DNA from: Brachypterus glaber
Lineage: Eukaryota; Arthropoda; Insecta; Coleoptera; Kateretidae
Reading direction: 5' to 3'
Assembly: GCA_958510825.1 (NCBI GenBank)
Contig: OY294052.1
Span: forward strand, 5,477,816 to 5,541,815
DNA: 64,000 nucleotides
The notes under the pieces are model-generated. The model was not told the origin of the DNA, searched no databases, and worked only from the letters and a program-made list of their open reading frames with translations. Shown here in pieces: positions 9,300-19,896 of the stretch. The first letter of the stretch is position 1. Each line of letters opens with the position of its first letter. The translations under genes were made by a program, and so were the position numbers.

Positions 9300-11360
9300 T
9301 TTCATCGGCGAGCAGGGTTGTGGGTTATAAACGGTTAGAAATACTTACAGATAGATTGTTGATATGGGCGCCAAGATCATCGTACACTACAATGGATATT
9401 ATTTTAATGATTGATAAATGATCTAAAAATCAACCATTATTGGTGAGTATTAGTATACTTTTTAGATTAACTATTAACTTTGAGGGATAGGTATTAAAAT
9501 GAGAGAAATGTTTTTGGTTTACCTGTTATAATAATAATAATAATCTGCTGTGGAAAAGTACAAAATAAATATACTCTTGAATAACGTTATTCGAGGTTCA
9601 CAAATATATATGTTTTGGGTTACACACAGGTAAACTTACTTAAATGTAATAAAAAAATTATAAAATGCGATTAATGAAAATATGTGTTAAGCACTTATTT
9701 AAATAGTTACGATAATAATAAACTTAAACGCTCCATGCGTTTCAATAGAAAAATTAAAGTTGTTTTTTTAAAAAGATATGTCGATAGGAGGTACGATATA
9801 GTCTTCGAAACTCACGTGATATTGAGGTAAAGTGTTACCTAACATTGGACACAGACAATACTACGTTCTCATCGGTTTCACCAAGAACTGCACAGATAGG
9901 TGGTAGGTTATGACTTCTTCATCGTGATAGGAACTCATACCTATGTTTGGTAGTTGCTTATTTTGGAACTCGATGAACAACATGGTATCACCTGGTTGAT
10001 GGGAAAACGATATGCATGACGTGATTCATACAGGAGATAACCTCAAATATACCACATGGGCAGATATCTTCTAATATCTGTACGAAGATATCCATACGAA
10101 GAACCCTATTAGAAAAACAGGTATTAATTACATGTTTCTTCTAATATAACTCATAGAGCAACAATTTACGATCAATACAAAAGGAAATAATTTAAAGAAA
10201 AACCAGTTACCTTATTTTAAGGGATTCTTCTTAGACACGTACGCACATGGCCAAATCAATGGACTCATTGTACATCTAAAAATTAAGAGAAACACAAAGT
10301 GAATTTCACAAATTGTAAAGAGCTTGATAAAGGATAATTTAAAAAGAAATTCCCTTACCTAATTAGATAATTAAAATCACTAAAAGAAAATTCGAAACAT
10401 GAATGCTAGAATTCAGACTCGAAGAGCAAAATGTCACGCCGCCTACTACGCATCAGGTTTTTGCGCTTTATCCGAAATTTTTGCGACGTTGTCGTATGTA
10501 TATTTTTTAAAAAAATACATATTTTTAGAAAGATAATAAATGGTATTACAGAGAATATGTTATGGTATATTACTTAATAATGGAAAATACCAACCAATAA
10601 CATCCAGCGACAATTTTAGGAGATAGGAAATGACGTAACCACACCGTTTACATCATGTAACCGGACGGAATTCGTCGATCCACAAAAATGTGAGAGATAA
10701 CCGATAAACCACGGCAACACTGTTGATATGACCTTTTTTTGACATTTATAACCTAAAAATTGAAATTAAAAACATTACAAGTTATTTAATTTAATTATCA
10801 GAGATAAAAATAATAAAGTATCTTTAGTATATGTGTGCTCCAATCATTTGTGAAAGTATTACATCTATCGGAGACATAATAACAAAAAAAAACACGATAT
10901 GAAAAATATTAGAGAAACCTTAATTTCTCAATAACTATGGAATAGAAAGGTGAGATATCTTTGTATTAATGTTAATTATCTATGAATAGAAATATATTAA
11001 CCTAATTTAGCAAAAAGATATGGATCAATAAATCAAAAATACATATTTTTAATTTCAAGAATATAGCCATAAAATTATCAAAAACAAATATTCTAAGACA
11101 CATGTTCATTGTTTTTAGGTAGAACTTAGTGAGACACATCTATTGGAACAATATGAAACATTAACAACAGAATATATGACCACATAAGTGAATTGCATCA
11201 AAATATGGGTTTCGATAAACGAAGAAAGTTATTTATCCAAAAAACAATGTTGTGCCTTATTCAGACAAAGATAATCTGTATTATGTGCTATAATAATCTA
11301 AAGGTATTTATACGATAATAAAAATTAAGAAAAATAAAGTAGAAATTTTCAATTGCTACA
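9300..11360 (-). repeat. 5' LTR (right copy)
   Basis: Direct repeat of the left LTR, ending ...GCTACA at 11360 on the plus strand, that is, TGTAGC at the start of the element. Its promoter would drive gag-pol on the minus strand. The inner boundary is uncertain. The repeat begins at or before 9300, but the only primer-binding-like motif (TGGCGCCCA on the minus strand) is at 9365-9373, inside the repeated segment. If that is the true site, the LTR is about 9374-11360 (1987 bp). Confidence 0.88.
9365..9373 (-). promoter_or_regulatory. candidate tRNA-Lys primer-binding site
   Basis: The minus strand reads TGGCGCCCA, complementary to the 3' end of tRNA-Lys acceptor stems (primers for Osvaldo-like elements). 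Only about nine bases match, and the site sits inside the repeated segment; an identical copy is at 66-74. No TGG-initiated site is visible at the repeat edge near 9290. Confidence 0.4.
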
Positions 11361-12191
11361 ACCGTAACGTAACTGAATGTAAACCAAAACAACGCATTGA
11401 AAGTGAAACAACAGAGAACTCCGCCCCAAAAAACACTTTCGGTTTATGTATAGATAAACATATTGGTAGAAAACTTCATGTATATTATACATCAAAGGAA
11501 GTTGGCAGCCTTTTTTGACAGTTATAAGTGTTAACTATTAATAGTCAATAATTAGAACTATCAAAAAATAAATGTCAATAAAAATAGTGCCTTTATTACT
11601 GGGGGGTCTATAAATGGGAATTGGCCAATAATTGGGACATATACCTAAAAAAAAATAAAACTTAAGAAATCCCTACAAAGATTTCATTCTTAGTACTACG
11701 CAACAAAAGACAAAATTTAACCATCAAAATTTTGCAAACCGAATTATACAGTCCCTAGTCTTTTCCGATTTTCGTGCTATTTATCCCTAAATCTTTGTCG
11801 CGACAAAAGTACGTTCATGCTTCAAGATTTATGGACTTTAATAACTTTCCAGAGAAAATATATTATGTATACTTAAAACGGCAGTTAAAATCTTGAAGAA
11901 TTATAAGTATTATTTCATATTTTATGATTTTTGCCATATAAATTTAGACGTTTTCGCCCATTAATAATAATAATAATAATAGTCCACGCAATCTATTAAT
12001 TTTTAAATTACTGTTAAAACATGTTAACAGCAAACAATTAACATGTCGAATAATTATTTCGAAATTTTAAGATTTTAAGGGACCTTTCTACCTTATTTTT
12101 AATAAAAGGATCAATCCCACCAATATTTTAAAAAAATCGGTCAATATTTGTCCCAAAAATGAGCAGTTTTCGTGAAAATTAGTATAAACGG
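11361..12191. other. intergenic/intronic DNA, no feature recognised
   Basis: AT-rich flank of the Gypsy insertion. It holds a short (TAA)n microsatellite near 11962-11982 and no credible coding frame. Confidence 0.5.
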
Positions 12192-12327
12192 GTTTTTGAG
12201 GTAGCTAAAAGTGAATCTGATAATAAAAAAATTCTAACCCCCTGGAGGGTGGGGGGTAGTTTTAGTAAAAATTTCTATATTGAGGTTTTTGAGGTTGCTG
12301 AAAGTGAATCTGATAATAAAAAAATTC
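12192..12327 (+). repeat. short direct duplication
   Basis: A 43-bp unit beginning GTTTTTGAGGT and ending with the run before CATT occurs at 12192-12234 and 12285-12327 with few mismatches, separated by a G-rich spacer. Confidence 0.6.
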
Positions 12328-12439
12328 ATTCAACTATTTTACTGGGCAGTGTATTTTTGCAAGAAACACATCTGTATCCAAATTTTTTTTATCTAGGACG
12401 TTTTTTTGGCGATTTCGGAAAACTAGAAACAACCGTATT

Positions 12440-12490
12440 ATACTCGTCTAGCGCTTATGCGCTATGAAGGAATATCGCCTTCCATTTATT
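12440..12490. repeat. small hairpin with AGCGC core
   Basis: TAGCGC-ttat-GCGCTA inside ATACTCG/CGCC context. It is similar in form to TAGCGCCTGCGCTA near 26000, and may be a relic of the hairpin-bearing repeats described elsewhere. Confidence 0.35.
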
Positions 12491-12779
12491 TTTTTTTCTT
12501 ATTTTTCAATATCGGACTCATTTTCTGTTTTCTTTATTTTGCCGGGTTCATTTTATTTTGTCTACGGCTTTGTGTTCGTTTTCAGCACGCGCTCTATTTT
12601 TTTAAGGGCAATTCTTAGACAAAAAAAGTTGCGTTATCGAACAATATTTAGTTCCGTAAATTATCCTATAATATGGTGGGCTTACAAGCAAAAGGCACTA
12701 AGTCAATTAAGTTAAATTGCTCATTTACAACTCTTGTTTTGTTATGAAATATCGAGGGCTATATTTATTGAAAAAAAGT

Positions 12780-13020
12780 GTAAGGATTGTAAGAATTAAA
12801 GGATTGCGGAATATTGTCAAAGATTGTCGAAAGGATTGTGAAAGATTGTACAAAATTTTAATAAAGATTGTTAAAGATTGTGGGAAGATTTCAGATGATT
12901 GTGAGAGATTGTAGATGATTTTGGAGGATTGTAGATGATTGAGAAAATAGAAATTGTCAAGGATTGTAGAAGATTGTTGGATATGTGTACAAGGATTGTC
13001 CAATAAATAAACCCCTCGTG
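12780..13020 (+). repeat. GATTGT-rich dispersed repeat, copy 1
   Basis: About a dozen GATTGT motifs at roughly 9-15 bp spacing, ending in CCAATAAATAAACCCCTCGT. It aligns along its length with 47745-47957, which has the same ordered motifs and the same 20-base tail. The terminal AATAAA-bearing tail could mark a retroposed 3' end. I do not recognise the family. Confidence 0.7.
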
Positions 13021-13780
13021 GAATATACTAGTAGTATAATACTACTAATGTACTTTCTTCTTCGCTTAATGCAATGTTACAAGGGTCTTAGCCTATAAAG
13101 TTAGGTAAGATTGAAGTTAGGTTTTCTTAGAAGATGACATGCGAAGTTACACAACAACAGAGAAGAGTTTGATGCTCTGGAAGGCCAAGACAAGCAAAAA
13201 TTCTCACATATATTGTGAGGATTTTAACTTCTATACGTCTTTCTTTTAGGTAAAAAAGAAAAAATGGCACCCCAAGCATTTTAGTTTTTCGAATTAAGTA
13301 TGCTACACCCTAGCGCAGATGCCACCGTTCAAAATAGATTAGGTGAACTGGTGATGGTCGCGACCACATTCTCCAGGGGAAAAAAATGAGAGATAAGTGG
13401 CTTAGCTGTGTGAAAGTTAGGTTATATTAGAGTTTCAAAAGAAATGTAAAAAGTAGTTAGGTGACTTAGTTTTTAGGTGAATGGAAAGTACGATAGTCTG
13501 TCGATTTGGTTAGGAATAGCCTGTTTGAACTGGGATATATCGAATTAGTAATTTTCGTCACGTTGACTTACTCTAGCCTCCTGCCAGTCAGTTTCGTCTG
13601 AAACTAATTTCGTGACATTCCCTTAACGGAGGCGGTTGGTCTATCAAAAACCACAGTATGTGAAAAATGAATTATCGTTAGAAGTTAAGATTAACTTTTG
13701 GTTTATATGTCTTGATAGTTCTCCGCATGAAAGAAAGTCTCCGACGTAAGGGGAGGAATCATTAGCGCTCTATTTTTTTT
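13021..13780. other. no feature recognised
   Basis: Mixed sequence of moderate GC with no frame, repeat partner in the window, or RNA signature that I can support. Confidence 0.4.
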
Positions 13781-14139
13781 CGTGCAAATGTCAACCCCGC
13801 TTTTAAGTTTAGTTTTCTACGAAATTGTATTTTAAGTTATTTTTTACCGTGTTAAAATTATGGCTTGGTTACTTGCAGTGAAAAAGAGAAGAGCTGATTA
13901 AAAAAGATATCAAATCGTTTGTTCTGTGAATTTCAAACAGCGAAAATTGTAACGCCAACCCAAAATAAAAAATCCCAAATCGGTCATCAATTTAAATGTA
14001 AGTTTATTTTTTAATTTTAGAGCAAATAGAAAAAATAGTATAAAGCACTCGTTTCATAACACGTTTTTAGGGCACTAGTACTTTAGAAAATTCGCTGTAA
14101 GCGGATCGTTCTAAACTTGTACTCGTGGGCTAAAAACGG
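13781..14139 (+). repeat. hairpin family F1, diverged copy
   Basis: It aligns with 20761-21286 and 45577-46006: the GTGTTAAAAT...GGCTTGGTTACTTGCAGT segment, the TCATCAATTTAAATGTAAG segment, and a terminal hairpin with ACTAGTAC opposite GTACTCGT. It is 5'-truncated relative to those copies. Confidence 0.75.
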
Positions 14140-14888
14140 GTTTTTTGTATTCGTTTTTGTTATTCATATGCACAATGGGTTTGAACAAAAACGTAACAAC
14201 ATTTTTGAAATAAAAGTAGAAAAAAAAACAATATTTTTTATAAATTGTGCATGTCAAAAGACGTATCATTAATTGTTTTCGTTGAAAAAAAATTATATGC
14301 CATATAGGGGTAATATAAATCCAGGTTTAGCAACATCAGTTCATCATCCCTCTGGAAAGGGTTAGATAAAAAATAATAAATTTTTAAAAAGACCTAATAA
14401 TAAAATATGTATACTCGTTTACTGTAGTTTTTAGTGTAGTGGCAAAGCTAGAGAAGTATATATCGATATCGTTAGCTTCGTAGGCGATACGTGACGTCTC
14501 AAACCAACAAAATTCACATTGCGTTAGTTTAAACTCGAATTTGACATCGTTTACGGATATATGCAGACTTTTTACTTTTATTTCTTCAACGCTCCTACCG
14601 TTCAAAAATAAGATAAAAGTAAGAGTTCAAGAATCTTTTGCACCTTTACAATACTTACGCGGGTAACTTCCATAGAATTTTGTTTAAAAATGTTGCAAAT
14701 ATTTTTGTGCTTGTTTCTTAAAAAAAAATAGAGCCACATGTGGGTAAAATTGGAATTGAATCTATAATTTATAGTAGGGTTATTTTCTAAAAAGAACACC
14801 ACCTAAATTTCCCTAAATTTCATTACATTTTTGTCACTGGAATTATCATTTGTGAATGGGATAACCCAAGATAATAACCACTACATTA
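14140..14888. other. no feature recognised
   Basis: AT-rich. The short open frames here have no recognisable domain and no splice context. Confidence 0.4.
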
Positions 14889-15563
14889 TAATTTTATTCT
14901 CAAGGATAATTACACAGGCCCACAAAAGAAAAAAAGTGGGCTGTGCTGGGGTTGAGACCTAACTATTCATGTATTTTAGGAAGCTGAATACGAATCTGTC
15001 ATAAAAAAAGGCACTTCATCACCTCATTTCTTTGCTACACTGAAAAAACTGTGCTGTGGTTAAGACCCACGGATTCTTATGTATTTCTACACTAAAAAAA
15101 CAGCATGGGCCCACAAAAAAAATAGTCGTCTGTGCCGGGGTTGAGACCCACCTATTCTTATGTATTTTGGGATGCTGAACACAAATCTGTCATAAAAAAG
15201 GCAATTCATAGGCTCATTTTTTTTTTCTACACTGGAAAAACTGTCTGGGGCCACAAAAAAAAGAGTGGTCTGTGCTGGGGTTTAGACCCGCCTATTCTTA
15301 TGTATTTTGAGATTGTGAACAAGAATCTGTCATAAAAAATGCACTTCAGTGGCTCATTTTTTTGTTACACTGAAATAATATGAGATTTTTACCATTTTAG
15401 ACAGTTTTTTCAGTGTAGCAAAGAAATGAGCTGATGAAGTGCCTTTTTTTATGACAGATTCGTGTTCAGCATCCCAAAATACATAAGAGTAGGTGGGTCT
15501 CAACCCCGGCAGATACCACTTTTTTTATTTTGTGGGCCTGTGATATCCTTGGGAATAAAATTC
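14889..15563. mobile_element. fold-back element with internal tandem units
   Basis: The ends are inverted: AATTTTATTCTCAAGGATA...ACAGGCCCACAAA on the left and the complement of AATTTTATTCCCAAGGATA...CACAGGCCCACAAA on the right. Inside, a unit starting GGCCCACAAAA and running through a GGGGTTGAGACCCACC segment, a CTGTCATAAAAAA segment and TACACTGAAAAA is repeated three times in direct orientation (starts near 14917, 15107, 15247), then once inverted (15401-15545). No transposase frame is present, so it is non-autonomous. Confidence 0.75.
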
Positions 15564-15670
15564 TAAAAAAAACATTCTGAAAATCAGGTTAATCATGTTC
15601 TAAAATTAAACTTTTCTGAAAGAAGCCCATGTATATTTTTTCATGTAAGTAATAAAGATCCAGGTGTTTT

Positions 15671-16061
15671 CAATGGAGATCTCTACAACTAGAATTATGA
15701 AACAACCCTATCTCATTTGTGCTACACTTTCCAGGAAACCAAATAAATAATGTATTTGTTTTTCATACAACAAATACAGTATTTATTTGGTTGGCCGGAA
15801 ATGTAGCACTGAGCGGCACGAATGAATATAGCTTATGTGAATTTGTAGAATAAGATAATTCTACTAAAATTTAGATGGCGCCAGTAATTTCTTTAAGAAA
15901 AAGAATATAGTTACACTTTTCGCCCGGCCAAGTAAATATTGTATTTGTTCAACAAAGAACAAATACAGAATTTGTTTGGTTGGGTGGAAGTGGGAGTGTA
16001 TGTATGTCTTCTATCCTTTTTGGGTAGAACTTTTGTCCCTGTCTAATCTAACGGGAGAAAT
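15671..16061 (+). mobile_element. two-hairpin MITE family F5, copy A
   Basis: It matches 60075-60477 in inverted orientation over the full length. It contains two separate hairpins: arms CCAAATAAATA/TATTTATTTGG around 15733-15790, and CCAAGTAAATATTGTATTTG opposite CAAATACAGAATTTGTTTGG around 15929-15980, each with a loop related to TTTGTTC or TTCATAC. No coding capacity. Confidence 0.75.
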
Positions 16062-16535
16062 CGCCATTGAAAATAATAATTCTTAATTGCATTTATTTAT
16101 TTTTTAATTAAAATAAAATAGATAATAAGAAACTAGGTAACCTCTAGAAGATAGTAAAATTTTATTCCCGCAAAACACCTTAATTTTTATCTGACCTGAA
16201 AACAAGCAAAAGTACAATCATAAAACTGTGCTGACGCGTTGATAGAAGAATTCCTATACTGTGAGAGACATCATTAACAATGAGCCTTGGCCTAGGAACA
16301 AAAGCTTTTAAAGAATGCTAAAAAGATCCCTAACCTACATTTTATTGTGGTCTGTGCAACGAATTCATGAGAAATTTTCAATTACTTGAGCTATTCGTTT
16401 CCTACGTCCCGTTCTAATTTTTCAAGCCACTACACAACCATGAAAATTGTGGAAAACCAGGTCGAAGCACAGTGGAACCATCTCATACTTAAAACTTACA
16501 CAGGTCTATTCTGAAATAAGGTCGAGGATTTTAAG
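16062..16535. other. no feature recognised
   Basis: AT-rich spacer with no supported gene, RNA or repeat partner. Confidence 0.4.
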
Positions 16536-16660
16536 GGGTGATTCTACAGTAAAAAATACGAAAAAAAGTCCTATAAAAGTTGGTCTTGAAATGAGGGTAC
16601 ATCTAAAAAGTAATTTTTATTTATTTTTCTGGAACCCTATGTAGATTTTTTGATATTTTC
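16536..16660 (+). repeat. dispersed repeat related to 56235-56345 (inverted)
   Basis: GGTGATTCTACA, then a spaced TCCTATAAA-GTTGG, then GGGTACAT, in the same order as the reverse complement of 56235-56345. Diverged and unclassified. Confidence 0.5.
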
Positions 16661-16994
16661 TCAATAAAATATTTTAGCTAAAAATACATCAAAAAGGTAC
16701 TCCTTATGTAATAGGAGGACCAACCGTTCTCGAAAAAATTGCAGTTAAAGAGAAAATTTCACGTTCTAAACACCCAGATTAGGAACTAGAAAATGCGCCA
16801 ATAAAAATTCCAATACCGCATGCGATTCCGCATCTAAAAGTATGAAAAAAAGCTTCTATATTCAAATATCCACAAATCGCTTTTTTAAAAGGGGGTTAAA
16901 GTACCTTAGAAAGTGTTATTATTTAAGAGGCCATAGTACTCTTCGAACCTAAATGCATAGGTACTTTTTTTTCACAGTTTTTAAAAATATAAAT

Positions 16995-17261
16995 AATAGT
17001 TATTTATGGTACTAGTGGGTAAAGTATCGGTTTACCCATGAGTGCCATACAAGGTTTTATCCAATAAATAGCTTATGAATTCATATTTTTATAAAAAAAT
17101 TTAATGACATTTACAAGAAAATAATTTGACAAGTGACAGTTGAGTGGGTAAAATAAATAATTATCCACTCAATAAAGTAAAAGTCACGCGGGGTTATTAT
17201 TGAGTTTATCTATTTAAAATAAAGCTGGTAATTGTCTTATTATCTGTATGTATTGGATAAA
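16995..17261 (+). mobile_element. hairpin family F3, copy 1
   Basis: One of five copies (also 21472-21728, 49912-50134, 59015-59340, 59672-60006). It begins with an imperfect hairpin, GGTACTAGTGGGTAAA opposite TTTACCCATGAGTGCC. Next is a conserved AATTTGACAAGTGACAG segment, then a second small hairpin TTGAGTGG/CCACTCAA, ending GTATTGGATAA. This copy lacks the inner hairpin found in the 59-kb copies. No coding capacity. Confidence 0.8.
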
Positions 17262-17406
17262 CTGTATTATTTAACAGTAAATCACTAATATTTTTAGGAA
17301 TGTGTGAAGTGATATGATTTTAAAACGGTACAGTCCACATTTGTTACAACTTTGAAGACAATTGGTTTGGACTTCTTTCTAAAATTTTTTTAAATGAGAT
17401 AAGAAA

Positions 17407-17604
17407 GTGTGCTATATTTCTAATTTGGATCCTTTTCTACAATTGCTGTTTTACTGTATCAAAAATTACGATTCCCAATGTGCGTCGATTTTCTTCGAAC
17501 TCGATGGACACGTTCTCTGGATGAAATTTAAAGTTGACTACGACAACTGCCTGGTGGATGTTCTACTTGCATTGTATGGCGTGTTAGGTCGGCCGTTACG
17601 ATGA
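17407..17604 (+). other. short open frame with coding-like composition, unknown
   Basis: A 65-codon frame with GC-richer codons than its surroundings over 17460-17604, including FFELDGHVLWMKFK and YDNCLVDVLLALYG. I do not recognise a family and there is no clear AG acceptor at its start. It could be a degraded gene or transposon fragment, or chance. Confidence 0.2.
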
Positions 17605-18470
17605 ATATGGAACGAAGACAGCCAGAATATCTTGGTGTGTTCCTTGCTACTCGTTGAATAGTATTCAATAGGGCAGCCAGTTATCCAGAATTACTTTTCA
17701 GTTTTTCAGCTATCTATATGTGAGATTTTAACCAATTAAAACAAGGCGTTATAGTCGGTTAGTCGTTATAGTAGAATGTTTACATTTAAAACAGATTAAT
17801 GTGAGACTAATTAAATTTTATTATATTAAATACGTATTTATCTTATATAGCTCGATGCACAGAACACCAATAAAACAAATTAAAGTCGGTCCAGTAAATA
17901 AATATTTGTTTCTACAAATGCTTTATGGGTGTGGCTAAATCTTTTGTGAATTATGATTGGATACGGTCGAACGTTAACTGGCTAGAATCAGTCCACGTGG
18001 ACTGGATAAAAATACATTAGTTTAAATGAGTCTAAGATTATGCAACATCCCGATTGGACGAACAGTTTGATACGTGCCAGATAAAAATAGATATTTTTAG
18101 TAAATTTCACTAAAAAGGCCTACGGTTTTAATAGCAACCAGCACTGAAACATTATATATAGATTGGTAAAGAAAGATCTCCATTTACCCATATATCTATA
18201 TCTATATTAAAATGACATTCACATGGTTATAACGGCCTTATAATAATATTTGAACAGGATGTGTATGAATTTATTTAGGCTGGTTGCCCTATATTTTCTC
18301 TGGAGAAGTTATGCACGAGTTACTGGAACAGGATTACGTGTCAAATATTACTTACTGAGTGGTGAAACCCTCCGTTCCTGAAAGTAGATGCAATTCATCT
18401 TCCTTCTGACAAAAAGTTCGGATAAGAATTCCTGTTTCTCATCATACCGTATGATGATGGAATTCATAAA
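17605..18470. other. no feature recognised
   Basis: AT-rich spacer without supported genes or repeat partners in the window. Confidence 0.4.
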
Positions 18471-18534
18471 AACTACACTGAAAAAACGTACCAAACACTA
18501 GAATAAAGTCGTAGATCCCCCAAGGAATGCTTTG

Positions 18535-18745
18535 GAACAAGGGCAACCAACGCACCTGTCAAAATTACAGTTCAAGGTCATACTTTTAAACGTTTTGACC
18601 TAGAAATATAAAATTTAGTATGGATGCCTTTTGGAACAAGAATAATCGACCCAACTGTCAAAATGACAGTTCAAGGTCATATTTTTTTATTTCTTGACCT
18701 AGAAATATGAAATTTATACAATACCAAGTGTCTTACCTGTAAAAA
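18535..18745 (+). repeat. short tandem repeat, unit about 105 bp
   Basis: CTGTCAAAAT-ACAGTTCAAGGTCATA followed by TTGACCTAGAAATAT-AAATTTA occurs twice in succession, with a third partial CTGTAAAAATGACAGTTC. A TACACTGAAAAAA end at about 18474 may be the edge of a MITE that contains it. Confidence 0.6.
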
Positions 18746-19499
18746 TGACAGTTCTAACATTTATTTACAAAAAAAATCAGCACTATGCATATTTAAAAGG
18801 TTAGAAATCGTCTAAAACAATTCTTTCCTCAAACGATTCAGGATCTCTGTGGTTTGTGACACGTGATATATTTATTAACATTAGGTTATGGTAAGCGGGC
18901 AAAGGGGGCAAAAACTAAACAAAAATTCTTACATATTAACAAAAGAATTTTAAATTTCTTAGCAATATATTTTTAATAATTTTTGTCGAAGGGCTATCAG
19001 TTTTTGATTTAAATCAGTCTAAAAAGGTTATGTCAAATATTTAGAAGATTTTGAGTGATATGTAAATAAATTTTCTGTAATTTCACACTTTTATGCATAA
19101 CACCATCCCTATAGGACTACATAACAACAAAGGATAATAGAAAATATAAGTATTATCATAAAATATATAAAGTTTAAAATGTCAAAATATACTCCGGGAT
19201 ATTTTGAGTTTATAGCATTTCTCATAGTTTTTGCAATTGAAAATTTGTAACGTAATGGTCACGCTTTGGGCTAAACTTTTACTACTATATTCATATACTC
19301 GCGTCAAAAGGGATTTTGGTTGGTAACGTTCGTGAAATAAGTCGATCATTGACCCTAATTTAGGTCAACATTTTTGTTTTTTTTTTTAATTTGACCAGTA
19401 TCTGGTGGAAAAAGTATATTTTATCGCGTAAAAAAGGGTTTCCAGATTTTTATATTAACTCCAAAATTCTAAATTATTACCACTATTTTTAAAGCGTAA
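18746..19499. other. no feature recognised
   Basis: AT-rich, no supported feature. Confidence 0.4.
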
Positions 19500-19812
19500 T
19501 ATTTACATTTACATTTACATTACATGTTTGTTTAACCTCGTACTATTCTACTTAATTAAGCATCCCCTAAGTCCAGGACTTGTGCGGGCTAGTAGTAGAG
19601 GGAACCGCCGGCTTTAATTGACTTTCGAACCAATTTATAGGGAGTGTCCGCTTTACTTACGCCTTCACCAAATTTCAATTATAATTAATATTAATATAAT
19701 TATTAATTTACTGAAAAAGGCAAATCGGCGCCGGTGAGAATCGAACTTACGCTATTTGTGTAGTAAACTCGTCAAGTACGACGCGGTAGTCCATTACACC
19801 AATCCTCCCATA
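19500..19812 (-). mobile_element. tRNA-derived SINE, copy A
   Basis: Read on the minus strand, a tRNA-like head (19812 to about 19720) has an A box TGGTGTAATGG and a B box GTTCGATTC. A body of about 200 bp follows, then a short tandem tail of TGTAAA units (19500-19530). It aligns with 62910-63216, which has the same boxes and body. It would be transcribed by RNA polymerase III and copied by a LINE-encoded RT. A partial duplication of the head end (CACTAATCCTCCCATAT) lies at 19818-19835. The head has several substitutions, so it is not a functional tRNA gene. Confidence 0.8.
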
Positions 19813-19896
19813 TGACTACACTAATCCTCCCATATAATATATTTTCTATATATGGGTCATTCTTAAAATAACTACAGTAAGTTTAATTTACGTTTA

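Larger units (their letters stand above)
1..11360 (-). mobile_element. Gypsy-type LTR retrotransposon, near-intact, minus strand
   Basis: Two direct repeats of about 2 kb (1-2061 and 9300-11360, offset 9299) bracket a 7.2-kb internal region. Read on the minus strand it has a leader, gag, and pol in the order protease-RT-RNase H-integrase, which is the Ty3/Gypsy order. There is no room for env: only about 440 bases lie between the pol stop and the left LTR. Long LTRs and no env recall the Osvaldo/Ulysses/Woot group of insect Gypsy elements; that placement is inference. The left edge is cut by the window, so the target duplication cannot be read; the right flank begins at 11361. Both reading frames are open, so it may be recently active. 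Confidence 0.95.

Noticed and set aside
12725..13003. 92-codon minus-strand frame and its plus-strand partner
   Set aside because: Produced by the GATTGT repeat; Ser/Leu/Ile-rich repetitive product without a start context or domain.
19720..19812. Possible functional tRNA gene on the minus strand
   Set aside because: The same sequence recurs at 63120-63216 joined to the same 200-bp body and tail, and the cloverleaf is not sound, so it is a SINE head.
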